A program made the position numbers and the translations under genes. Below the pieces are notes generated by a model. It worked only from the letters and a program-made list of their open reading frames with translations. It did no database searches and was not told where the DNA came from. From Petrosia ficiformis (lineage: Eukaryota; Porifera; Demospongiae; Haplosclerida; Petrosiidae): a stretch of 64,000 bases of DNA. Positions 11,563 to 22,582 of this stretch are shown one piece after another (within the stretch, counting starts at the first letter, position 1; every line of letters begins with the position of its first letter). The stretch is from the NCBI GenBank assembly GCA_947044365.1, contig OX345650.1, positions 82,001 through 146,000 on the forward strand, given 5' to 3'.

Positions 11563-12636
11563 ATGTCAAAATGGAGACGAATTCGTATTCATCTTGAGTT
11601 TCCAAGTATAGACATCCATTGTCAGAAATGTTGGTTTCTCTTTGATTCAGATAGTTGTAGATTAGTATCTGATCTCACCTACTTAATATCAAAAAGATTT
11701 GGATTAAAATCCCATCATAATCTTCTTCTTCTCCTTGATGAGTTTGTTCTTCCATCTAGTGAAAGTATCCACATCATCAGAGACAATGATGTAATAAAGG
11801 TAGTATCTAATGAACTAGATGAGCCAAAACTGGCTATTCATAATAGCATTCCGTATGATGAGAGTAATGGAGTACATGCACACAGACGATTGCATAAAAA
11901 GAACAAGAGATGCAAAGAAGTGAAGTCAGATATTACACCTATTACTATAGAAGCCGAAACATCTAAAATGACAGCAACATCAGTTAATACTGGTAATATC
12001 GGTACTACATCGGTTAATACTGGTAATACCAGTACTACATCAGTTAATACTGGTACTACATCAGTTAATACTGGTAATACCAGTACTACATCAATTAATA
12101 CTGGTACTACATCAGTTAATACTGGTAATACCAGTACTACATCAATTAATACTGGTACTACATCAGTTAATACTGGTAATACCAGTACTACATCAATTAA
12201 TACAACTACAACAGTCAATGGTGGTACACACATACGATTTGAATCCAGTGGTAGCGAAGATGACTCATCAGAGAGCATTTCTACCATTCAAAAACAAATA
12301 GTATCACATCCATCTTTACCTGAAAGATGTATTCCATTTAACCAGTTACCTGATCCACCAAAAATTGGAGATAAAATACGATATAAAGTACTAGAACTAT
12401 CAGATTCATATACTCCTAATGTATCTCATTATAAATTAGGAATAATCAAGTCTTTTAGTCTTTCAACTCAAAATCTAATTATCCAATTGTCTGACGAAAC
12501 TGTGAAACTTGAACTACAAAGAAGAGAGAGTCACTCGCTTGGGAAATTCTCTATCTCACAAGAATTATGTAATGATATCGAAACTTGTATAGAAATAAAT
12601 CTTTCAGATATGATAGAACCCAGTATTATTACTTAA
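11563..12636 (+). CDS. COIL: Coilin, Cajal-body scaffold protein
   Basis: Single-exon gene of 357 residues. The N-terminal self-association domain (about 1-85; MSKWRRIRIHLEFPSIDI, CWFLFDSDSCRLVSDLTYLI, RDNDVIKV) and the C-terminal atypical Tudor-like domain (PPKIGDKIRYKVLELSDSYT, VSHYKLGIIKSF) both match vertebrate coilin. A basic cluster, HRRLHKKNKRCK, looks like a nuclear localisation signal. The middle is Thr/Ser/Asn-rich and repetitive, followed by an acidic serine patch (SGSEDDSSES). The protein nucleates Cajal bodies, where snRNPs mature. The frame stays open 54 codons upstream to 11401, but that stretch is antisense to an SDR remnant and MSKWRR aligns with the family start, so 11563 is preferred. 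Confidence 0.92.
   Translation: MSKWRRIRIHLEFPSIDIHCQKCWFLFDSDSCRLVSDLTYLISKRFGLKSHHNLLLLLDEFVLPSSESIHIIRDNDVIKVVSNELDEPKLAIHNSIPYDESNGVHAHRRLHKKNKRCKEVKSDITPITIEAETSKMTATSVNTGNIGTTSVNTGNTSTTSVNTGTTSVNTGNTSTTSINTGTTSVNTGNTSTTSINTGTTSVNTGNTSTTSINTTTTVNGGTHIRFESSGSEDDSSESISTIQKQIVSHPSLPERCIPFNQLPDPPKIGDKIRYKVLELSDSYTPNVSHYKLGIIKSFSLSTQNLIIQLSDETVKLELQRRESHSLGKFSISQELCNDIETCIEINLSDMIEPSIIT
11978..12206 (+). repeat. In-frame minisatellite in coilin
   Basis: Tandem 51-bp units, with shorter partial units first, encode alternating TSVNTGNTST and TSINTGT blocks. The length is always a multiple of three, so copy-number change would only lengthen or shorten the disordered linker. Confidence 0.85.
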
Positions 12637-12675
12637 GTTTTATTATCCTAAATAATTTAGCCACACCTACTTACA

Positions 12676-13459
12676 ATGAATAGATTGAGGGTAGCTTTAC
12701 CTATATTCAGGAACTTTACTAACATGGAGGTAATAGAGTTATTATTATTTATAGTAAATATTTTTTTCTCTAGACAACAAAAGGACCTGTTGAAACAGCG
12801 ATTGTTCATAAACTTAAAGAATGTTTAAATGTTAGTATAATTATAATAATCATGAATGATGCCATTTGTACATAAATGTATATTATATGTATGTATGTAT
12901 GTACATTATACATATAATATATATATATATATATATACAATGTAGCCTCAACATATTGATGTAATAAATGAGAGTTATATGCATGCTGTTCCTAAAGGTG
13001 AGATTACATTGTTGATAATTATTACATTGTATGTACATCATCAGGTTCTGAAACGCATTTCAAAGTTGTTGTGATTACCTCTCAGTTTGAGGGACTAAGT
13101 CTAATACAGGTGTGTTAAAACACAATTGAATAGTGTGTGGATTCATTCTCATTCCTTAGAGACATAGATTAGTAATAGATACTTTAAAGACAGAACTCAA
13201 TGGTGTCATTCATGCATTGTCAATAGAAGTGAGATTTATACATCATTATGATAATAATGTACATGTACGTACACAGATATATTTTTTAGGGAGTTAATTT
13301 ACAATAAATAATTTGCAGCGCCACTCAACAATAAAGTCACAAAGCTATTCTGTATAAAAATATTTATCTTATCTTCAGGCAAAAACACCACAACAATGGG
13401 AATCAAGCAATAAAAAAATTCATCAATCACCTCCTTGTCTGGGAGGATCAAAGCAGTAA
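12676..13459 (+). CDS. BOLA1: BolA-like protein 1
   Basis: Six exons (12676-12729, 12774-12830, 12946-12997, 13045-13109, 13160-13228, 13379-13459) encode 125 residues. After a short basic/hydrophobic leader (MNRLRVALPIFRNFT) that would suit mitochondrial import, the BolA domain is unmistakable: GPVETAIVHKLKECL, ESYMHAVPKGSETHFKVVVI, FEGLSLIQRHRLV and the BOLA1 tail SPPCLGG. The conserved histidine of the RHR motif is present. BOLA1 works with glutaredoxin 5 in mitochondrial [Fe-S] cluster handling. It starts only 39 bp after coilin stops. Confidence 0.95.
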
Positions 13460-13646
13460 ATTTTCATAACAACAAAAGTTATAATATTCGTGTTTGACTT
13501 GTTTGTGTAAATTACTTACTACCACCTTAGGTGGTTTAAGCTAGGCAAGTGTAGTATGTTCTAAGTATAGCAGTGTAGTTCACTCATTGACAGAATAATT
13601 ATCTAGAATCATAATAATAATTAAATTTATATACTACGAATGAATG

Positions 13647-14788
13647 AATTCGAATTTCGAGAGAATACTAAAATGCTCACAGTTCTAACAGATAATATTA
13701 TTGATCAAAACTACTTTAGAAACATAATAAGGACATCATTATCTAACTCTAGAAACAGTTTTGGCTCAATCTGAAACGATTGATTTTGCAATGAAAAAAT
13801 CAATACCAAGGCTAGTTCAGGGTAAAAATTCGAATTTTGAGAGAATACTAAAATGCTCACAGTTCTAACAGATAATATTATTGATCAAAACCACTTTGGA
13901 AACATAATAAAGACATCATTATCTAACTCTAGAAACAGTTTTGGCTCAATCTGAAACGACTGATTTTGCAATGAAAAAATCAATACCAAGGCTAGTTCAG
14001 GGTAAAAATTCGAATTTTGAGAGAATACTAAAATGCTCACAGTTCTAACAGATAATATTATTGATCAAAACCACTTTGGAAACATAATAAAGACATCATT
14101 ATCTAACTCTAGAAACAGTTTTGGCTCAATCTGAAACGATTGATTTTGCAATGAAAAAATCAATACCAAGGCTAGGGTAAAAATTCGAATTTTAAGAGAA
14201 TACTAAAATGCTCACGGTTCTAACAGATAATATTATTGATCAAAACCACTTTGGAAACATAATAAGGACATCATTATGTAACTCTAGAAACAGTTTTGGC
14301 TCAATCTGAAACGATTGATTTTGCAATGAAAAAATCAATACCAAGGCTATAGTTCAGGGTAAAAATTCAAATTTTGAGAGAATACTAAAATGCTCACGGT
14401 TCTAACAGATAATATTATTGATCAAAACCACTTTGGAAACATAATAAAGACATCATTATCTAGCTCTAGAAACAGTTTTGGCACAATCTGAAACGATTAA
14501 TTTTGCAATGAAAAAATCAATACCAAGGCTAGGGTAAAAATTCGAATTTTAAGAGAATACTAAAATGCTCACGGTTCTAACAGATAATATTATTGATCAA
14601 AACCACTTTGGAAACATAATAAGGACATCATTATGTAACTCTAGAAACAGTTTTGGCTCAATCTGAAACGATTGATTTTGCAATGAAAAAATCAATATAA
14701 GGACATCATTATCTAACTCTAGAAACAGTTTCAGCTCGATCTGAAACGATTGATTCAAAATCAATAGCAAGGCTATAGTGCAGCGTAA
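13647..14788. repeat. ~180-bp tandem satellite, just over six units
   Basis: Repeats begin at the GAGAATACTA word at 13661, 13841, 14021, 14196, 14378 and 14553, giving periods of 180, 180, 175, 182 and 175 bp. A last truncated unit ends near 14788. Units differ mainly by presence or absence of AGTTCAG at the join. No ORF runs through it. Confidence 0.93.
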
Positions 14789-15294
14789 AATGTGTAAAAT
14801 TTACGTGTAAAAAATTGTTAGCATAAGATTTACATGCGAAAAAATTATGTAAATTACACGTGTCTTTCTGTTTGTCGTGTAAAAATTGTTCTTGCTGAAG
14901 TACTACTTATTATTGTATTCTAGTTCACACAATTTCTGAAATGTCTAATACTTCCATTGACCAAAAATGAATTTCAGAAATGTCATCATCTTTTATAATT
15001 CCATTCCCCAACTTTAATAATGCTGTTCTTTCAGTGTCGCCTGAGTTTTTCAACTTTATTTCTTTCTTCTTTTCTCTTTTTAAGATATTTCTCTATATTA
15101 GCTTATCTTATTTTTCTCTTCTCCACAAATGATTTACAAATTCTGTACGACAATGAGGGCTTAAATTTCTTCATACCTTTTTGTTTGCATCTTCATTTTA
15201 TAACCGTATATCTTCAAATTACACACATTATTACTATTATTTAATAATCATTAATTAACTAGAGTAAGTGAACTGGTATTGTAAAGAAAAAAAT
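14789..15294. other. AT-rich spacer upstream of VGLL4-like gene
   Basis: About 500 bp with pyrimidine-rich stretches. Nothing coding was recognised; it presumably contains the promoter of the next gene. Confidence 0.4.
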
Positions 15295-18011
15295 ATGGAG
15301 GGTGGTCTTTCTAGGTCAGATATAGTTGTTCGTAAGCGACGTTCAGAGACAAGAAAGAATAATGGAAGTGATAGTTTACCTCGTAAATTCAAACCTCCTC
15401 CTGGGAAAGGAACTAGTCCATGGTATGTGGCTTGATCATTATTATTATGATTGTGTTTATTATAGTATATATATATATATATATATAATATATATGTATA
15501 TATATACAATGTGTACTTTACACATTATTATGTGTTTATGTATGTAGTATTGGGGTTCATTGTAATATAATGATTATAATATGATTGTATCAATGTGCAC
15601 AGAGTGTGTACATGTACATATGTACACATCTACATACTTACATCCATACATACAGTTGAACTTAAGGTACATTTATACATTTATCCATACATACATACAT
15701 ACATAAAAAAAACATACATACATACATACATACATACATACATACATACATGTATACATACATACATACATACATACATACATGTATACATACATACATA
15801 CATACATACATACATACATACATACATGTATACATACATACATACATACATACATACATACATACATGTATACATACATACATACATACATACATACATA
15901 GATACATACATACATACATGTATACATACATACATACATACATACATACATACATACATACATACATACATACATACACACATACATACATACATACATG
16001 TATACATACATACATACATACATACATACATACATACATACATACATACATACATACATACATACATACATGTATACATACATACATACATACATACATA
16101 CATACATACATACATACATACATACATACATACATACATACATACATACATACATACATACATACATACATGTATACATACATACATACATACATACATA
16201 CATACATACATACATACATACATACATACATACATACATACATACATACATACATGTATACATACATACATACATATAATTGTGTATATGTTCATTTCGT
16301 GGTATTTATAAAATGTTCTTTTGTGTACAATAACTTTTCATTAATGTTTATTATAATGATATATACTGTATAGTATATATGAATTCACTTATTGTTATAA
16401 TTATAATATTATATCTATTAATTTGATTTTAGTTTCAAAGTTTAATTTTTTAAATAATTCAGTGGATTTAAAGTATTTCGTACACATAGTATATATTTTA
16501 GTTTTTCAGGGCTAGACCAAGTATTAGTGTTAGGAATGTCTGGAATGCATATAATTACATTCCACACTAGTAATGGAATGTATATAGTTATAATTGTATA
16601 TCTCGTCGTTGCTAAGTGACATTATATCTTATTAGCACTACATGAGAAAACAAAACAGTAAAGTTTATTTTTGGTTTCGATAGTTGATTCCTGGATGTGA
16701 TAATTAAACAAAATATTTTCACATTCAATTGATGTGATAATTTTGGTAATAAATAATAACTAAGTTTCTGATAGTGTTGCTATGCTAATGTAGACATATG
16801 ACAATCTCTTTCTTTCTATAGTTTGTCAGAGTTTGAAATGGAACATCAGGTACATGATGTAGAGGAACATTTCAGACGGAGTCTGCAGTCATTTCATAAC
16901 AAGATGTGCTCACCTGTAATGACTCCACAACTCAACATAGGTGATAAAAATAATGATATTATCAATGAAAATGAACAACATCAAATTGTTGTTGCTGAGA
17001 ATACACCCCATGTAAACAATAGAGAAATGTCCACTCCTCCCAGCTCTACTACTCCTAATACTACACCTCATTATATTATTAACTCCACCCCCAATGTACT
17101 TACCAGAGTATCATCAAGTGATCAAACTGTGGTAACAACAAACATTACACAACAATTGCCACAGGTTTTTGTTAATTTGCCTTCAGCATCTACCAATGGA
17201 ATTAGTTCAGTGTCAACTAGTTTACTGACTGCTAACAGAACTGATACCAACAAATCTGTTAATGAAGGTAATTATAAATATAAATTATTATTATTAATTT
17301 GTTTTAATGTATAATTATTGTTCTTTAGCTCTACCAATGACTGCTACACAGCAGTTTCTATCGGCTACTCTTGGACAACAAGCAGGTCTGGTATTCCCAG
17401 GTGTTACTCCCACTCTTTCTGCTCCTCAGTCAAATGTAATTCCAGTATTAGATGGAAATGGTATTCCTCAATTTATAGCCACTAGTTCATCTAATCCACA
17501 GCAAGGAGTATCTCCAGTGTTCTTTCTTGGACCTGGTGGTGGTATTCCTGTTTTACCACAACCTGGTGTTGTATTTGTAAACCCAACAGACCTCTCCTCA
17601 TTACAACAAACCTCATCAATGAATACAACACAAAATATACCTTCTACACAACTAGCTCAACCAAGTTATATAATTGTCCCTCCATCGTTTCAAGCTCCAT
17701 TTGGTTTAACTCCAGAACAAATATCAGCCCTTACTGCAAGCATCCAGCAACAACAAAATCAACAACAGCAACAACAGCACAATCAACAACAACAAAAACA
17801 ACAGGTAGAAGATACTAATAAACAAAGTAATGTTGGCACGCCTTCAAGATCAGCAGAACTGAAAAGAGATACTGTGGGTAGAGTTCATTCTCGACACATA
17901 ACAGATGGAGACAGTGTAGAAGAACACTTTGCAAGAGCCCTAGGAGAACAATGGCGTCAAGTTAAGAAAGGAATTGGACACTCCCCTCATGACAATAAAA
18001 TACCTGTGTAA
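15295..18011 (+). CDS. VGLL4: Vestigial-like 4 (VGLL4/Tgi) TEAD cofactor
   Basis: Three exons (15295-15422, 16822-17267, 17329-18011) encode 418 residues. Two TDU motifs, the TEAD-binding helices of the VGLL4 family, are present: VEEHFRRSL at about residues 55-65 and VEEHFARALGEQW at about 388-400. The second matches vertebrate VGLL4's VDDHFAKALGDTW. The N-terminus is basic and the middle is disordered, Thr/Ser/Pro-rich with a Gln tract (~320-340). Proteins with two TDU motifs compete with YAP/Yorkie for TEAD and act as repressors in the Hippo pathway. The 1.4-kb first intron is abnormally long for this region because it holds a TACA microsatellite. The start ATG at 15295 is the first in the exon. 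Confidence 0.88.
15684..16277. repeat. TACA tetranucleotide microsatellite, ~600 bp
   Basis: Nearly uninterrupted TACA repeats in the VGLL4 intron, broken at intervals by CATGTATAC variants and single-base changes. The long Tyr-Ile-His and Met-Tyr-Val-Cys ORFs here on both strands are products of the repeat, not genes. Confidence 0.97.
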
Positions 18012-18764
18012 TGTCATACAATATGTCTCTTCATTCTTACTGTATTCTCATTGATTTTAGATCACACTGTCCATTTTACATAATAATGACATGCTGGAAC
18101 ATGTACTCATTTTAAATCTCCATTATTGTAACACACATCCCCCCATTTATTTTTCAGTGTTAACCTCCATCACTTTAACTGATATCAATATATTTTCAAA
18201 ACACTTCAAATTCATGCTGTCATGTTTCCAAAACTTTTTTTCTATTGACAACTTGAGAACTATACAGTAAAGTATTTAGAATTGTTTATCTGAGCTGAAA
18301 GGTATGACAAAGTGTAATAATATCTGTATACTATTAATAAATAATGTATGTATAAATAACAAAAGACCTAATTGTGCAATTAATACCTATAGAATACTCA
18401 CAACATGATTGTAAAACAATAATGGCACTCCTCATGTCTAGAGGCTTCTCAATTTCAGTTCCAAAACCACTATATATACCAATATGATATGAGCCATGAT
18501 TGTAAAACAATAATGGCACTCCTCATGTCTATAGGCTTCTCAATTTCAGTTCCAAAACCACTATATATACCAATATGAGCTATTAAATATCAGACACTTG
18601 CTAATCATTATCTGCACATCTGTGCTGTCATAACATTTCATTCAAATGTATAATTTTAGACACATCATATTTCTAATCTCAAAAACCACAAATTATATTA
18701 ATATATTACTAGTTGTAAGATTATTTGGGACATTAAAATGAAAGTACATGTAATAAATATATCA
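18012..18764. repeat. VGLL4/GABA-B-like A spacer with a 91-bp tandem duplication
   Basis: The convergent spacer holds two copies of an ~84-bp block, 18404-18487 and 18495-18578 (period 91), differing by about one base. Both contain CTCCTCATGTCTA and GGCTTCTCAATTTCAGTTCC. No gene was recognised; the rest is 3' UTR-like. Confidence 0.7.
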
Positions 18765-21656
18765 CTATTCCTGAATGGACTCATTAGGAACACTCTCACT
18801 ACGTGGAACTGTTGATGATTTAGTTGATATAGTCCTTTCATTTTCTTTCGATATAGCTTGTGTGTTCTGAAGATCATCAAATATTTTCTCACCTTTAGGA
18901 TCTCGTTTTAATGCTATCATCTGTAAATTATATGATAATTAATTCTAAAAAATCTTTAATGTCACTCACCTTTGGGACAAATGTTAAAGCAAGAAACACC
19001 GTGCATCCCACAAACAAAATGGAGGAATAGAAGAATGCATACAGTGTTTGATTTTGAGCAACAATAAACGTTGCAACTAACACAATAAATGTGACAAATG
19101 CAGCACAATATGCATAGGCAACATTGTATTTATATTCATTCAGAACTGTGATCTTAATTTTACGAGTTTGAAATGCAAAGAATACTGCTGCTATATGTAT
19201 TACAATCTTGTGTGTAATAGTGAGTGCACTAAACACAGTAGAATAGGGACTATTTCTACAATCCCAGAAGTAATATGTCAATGTTTCTCCTGTTGTCTAT
19301 TGAAGGAATATTAAAAATAATTACATGTATATATCCATTTATACTCACTGAGTTAAAATAATCATCTTTCTGCTGCTTTAAAATAGTAGGGGAATATATT
19401 ACAGCGTCAACTGAAAGTAAAATTATTTCCGGAATAGCATCAATAGCGACTAACAATACAACTATCAGTAACAAATAGCCGTCTTGAGGGACCTAATACA
19501 AAGCTTTAAAGATCATTAATTTTGTTTTGTTTCTGAAAGCAAATAACCTTTTTGTTTGGTCGTGGATGTTTGAATATGTAATAAATTCTCCACAACTTAA
19601 CAACACTGACTGACACACAAATATCATATCCAAATATAGTAGCCAATGGTGCTTGAAACTAAATAAAATATCAGCGTAAAACTAATAAATTCATACAACA
19701 ATACTTACTGGACAAATGATATTCACAGTTTCTTCATCAGTTGTTGAAATACTATAAAATATAATGGATATATAAACTGATATAGCACCAAATATCAACA
19801 AGAGGTTGAGTTTAGGACTTGTTAGACGTATGATTCTGTGGATGAAAATTATCACAATAATAATGTGATCAATAAGTAAACTTACTTTGTGTTTCTATAA
19901 ACTATATTGAAAATGAGACACACAGTTGCCCATATGAGTCCCATAATAGTGAAACATATGGCTATACCAAATACAGCAGGATGAATAGGTTCAATCACTA
20001 TGACTGGAATACCATCACTTGGTATACCCACTATAACATTACAATCACTATTATGATGAAAACACTATCAACATAATAACTCACAAGGCCATATTGAATA
20101 TGTTTCATTAAAAACAGTTAAGTTTTCTTCTTGATAAACTGCTATTGTTCTCTCCTGAGGAATATCATCTACAATATAAAATATAACACACATGATTTAG
20201 TACAATTCATATTAATACCTTTGTATAGTAACTGATTGAATGTAATAACTGTATCCTCTCGATCATTATTATTATCCCATGATATCATTCCCTATGAGTA
20301 TTATAGTACATTATGCTTGTATTAACTATTAATTATTAGTCTCACTGATACTCCTGTAAATGATAGAGTTCTGAATGTTTCTGTTAATCTGTTTGTCCAT
20401 TTATGATTATTAATTGTACTATTAATAGCCCAAGCTATTGACCACACAGCATCATAAGCATACATAGATATCTTAGAGTTAAACTCTGTGGAATTCTGTA
20501 ATACTTATTAGTGATTATACTTATAATAGGGATATATGAGTCTATACCTTATTATTATAATCAGTGAAATACTGTTCAGGTTGTGACATTATTATAATTG
20601 AATAATTCAAAACAGATTCAAGTTGATGACGTGTACAGTTTAGAGATTCATCATCCAGATTCCACCAATCGTCATTAATGAAATTATTGATTATTATCCA
20701 AGCATAAGAAGGATAGTGTTTCTTCTCATTATACGCCTTTTAAAGATAATAATTATTATTGATATTCTCATTAAAAGGTAGTTAGCTCACTTGACATAAA
20801 ACCTCCCACGCTTTAGTACTGTATGCATCAAGAATAAATATTCTGTTACTGCTTGACTGAATAGAATATTATAATAATATCATTATACTTATTTTCATAC
20901 TCACAAATATTCTCTTATCAACACCACATTCCAATAAAGAATGCTCCTTTAGTTTGATGTTATTTACTGTCAAGAAATCACTAAATTCCTGAAGAGAGAG
21001 TATTACATAAGTCTAAACAATATAATCACATACTTCTGATTGAAAACTGATTTCTTCAGTTATCAATAGTACTTGATTCCAATTGAACAACTGAATAAAT
21101 GTAACAAGTGCATCACATATTTGTGTTAGTGAAGGTATAGTTCTGAATAGTGATGGATAGAGTGTAGTGTTACTGAGTATTGCTGATGGAGATGAGTAAG
21201 ATACCTGTGTAGTAATTTTTTATCATTATCATTTTCCTTTCAATAGAATTACTCACCACTGGTATATTTTGTAATAGTGATATATTAGCTACACCTTCTG
21301 TTGCATTAGAACAACCACATCCAATTACTGCTATAGGTTGTGGAAATGAACTTGTTAAATGTTCTGTCAGTAACTGTTCAGTAAGTTCTCTGTTACACTG
21401 TAATGTAATGAAATAATATACTGTCATGTAATGGTTTCATACTTACTCGTGAATCCAGTACAGTAGAGTAACACAGGGTAGATCCATTAAGTACTGAGGA
21501 AGCATTGATTGATGAGATAGCTAAATCAACAGTTGGAAGAATTACTGAAGTATCAAATTGTGAAGAATTAGACATCACAATTAAGATCTGGAATGTATTA
21601 TTGCTGGAATTACCAGTACCAAACACGACCAAAAGAAGGAGAATACGACACACCAT
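18765..21656 (-). CDS. GABA-B-like class C GPCR, copy A
   Basis: Fifteen exons on the minus strand (21447-21656, 21257-21397, 21034-21204, 20905-20988, 20791-20856, 20548-20736, 20346-20495, 20219-20291, 20085-20168, 19886-20030, 19709-19835, 19548-19658, 19349-19492, 18970-19296, 18765-18920) encode 725 residues. Order: signal peptide (MVCRILLLLVVFGTG), Venus-flytrap domain (~20-385, ANF-receptor type, FRTIPSLTQICDAL), then seven membrane segments (~400-660) and a short cytoplasmic tail. There is no cysteine-rich domain between flytrap and membrane region, which separates GABA-B-type from mGluR-type receptors. IKITVLNEYKYNVAYAY and FWDCRNSPYS lie in the TM6-7 region. The ligand cannot be deduced. 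The tail lacks an obvious long coiled coil. It is a tandem paralogue of copy B and shares a nearly identical flytrap-coding block with it. Confidence 0.92.
19975..21602 (-). repeat. Near-identical tract shared with the second receptor gene (copy A side)
   Basis: Exons and introns here match 23756-25383 at a constant offset of 3,781 bp with about a dozen substitutions seen by eye and no indels. Signal-peptide sequence on one side and most of the 7TM exons on the other are clearly diverged. Confidence 0.9.
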
Positions 21657-22582
21657 AGATTACAGTGGGATAGCTGCAAGTGGTGATTCCAAAAATGTTG
21701 ATACTATATATTTCAACCAGAACCCCCCCCCCCCCCCCCCATAGGGGGGAAGTTATCCCCAAGCTTTTTAATTTGTTTCACTATTTTTAATTTTAGTAAT
21801 AATTTTACAACTTATAATTATACTTAAAATTCTGCTAAAAAGCATCTTCCACTACTACTGTGACTTCCAGATTCAAATATAGTTAAGGAAGGCTACATAT
21901 AGTATAGTTTGCCGAGCTGTTTCTTCATGTAACCTTCACTACTATAAATAGCAACAAAACCAGAACCCATCCACTATTTATAGTAACAAAACAGCATACA
22001 ACTCTAACAATGATACTGCCTAGAATGTATAACATAATCTAGAGAACAGTTACATGAAGAAGCAGCCGCTAAACTGAGAAGCAGTTGCTAAAGAAGCTTT
22101 TTGGTTATGCCGTATAATAATTATGGTAATATACAAATGCAAGGATGCAAATTATAATTTAATTATGCCAGCAATAAAAGATACTCGTACGATACTCAGC
22201 TATCATGCCAATATCTCCTATTAGATGCACAAACAAGGTTTGAATGATTGAATTAAAATTTGTAAGATAGTATAAGGATAATTATTATTAAATTGGATTA
22301 CCTGTATGTCGCCATATGCATCCAATCAAAACCTACACGACCAATTAAATTACAATTTCCACTATTCCTTGCAACTGTACTAACCAATAAATCAGTTATT
22401 TTAACAATTTTATTTTTGTGGTACGCATTAGTAATCTGATGCAAAATTTGATCTTCTTTGATGTTTCCATCCTCCACAATGAATTCCACATGTTCACAAT
22501 ACCCAAACATATGTTACATACACTACTTTTGTTGATATAATATTAATTTCTTTTTAAATGAATAATGCAATTTTAACATCAT
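21657..22582. other. Spacer between receptor genes, with poly-C tract
   Basis: Contains a run of 18 C at 21723-21740 followed by a short G run, 67 bp upstream of the copy A start codon. An orphan minus-strand ORF of 70 codons (22298-22510, starting MFGYCEHVEFIVED and ending at a GTAATC donor-like site) has plausible coding character, but I recognise no family and no partner exon. Confidence 0.35.

Noticed and set aside
11838..12287. 149-codon minus-strand ORF across coilin
   Set aside because: Val/Leu-rich shadow of the coilin Thr/Asn minisatellite.
15662..16373. Several 200-codon ORFs on both strands (Tyr-Ile-His or Met-Tyr-Val-Cys repeats)
   Set aside because: They are translations of the TACA microsatellite, whose repeat unit happens to lack stop codons.
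21723..21740. Poly-C run as a functional G-quadruplex or i-motif promoter element
   Set aside because: A single homopolymer run in an otherwise AT-rich spacer could be a sequencing or assembly artefact; nothing else supports a role.
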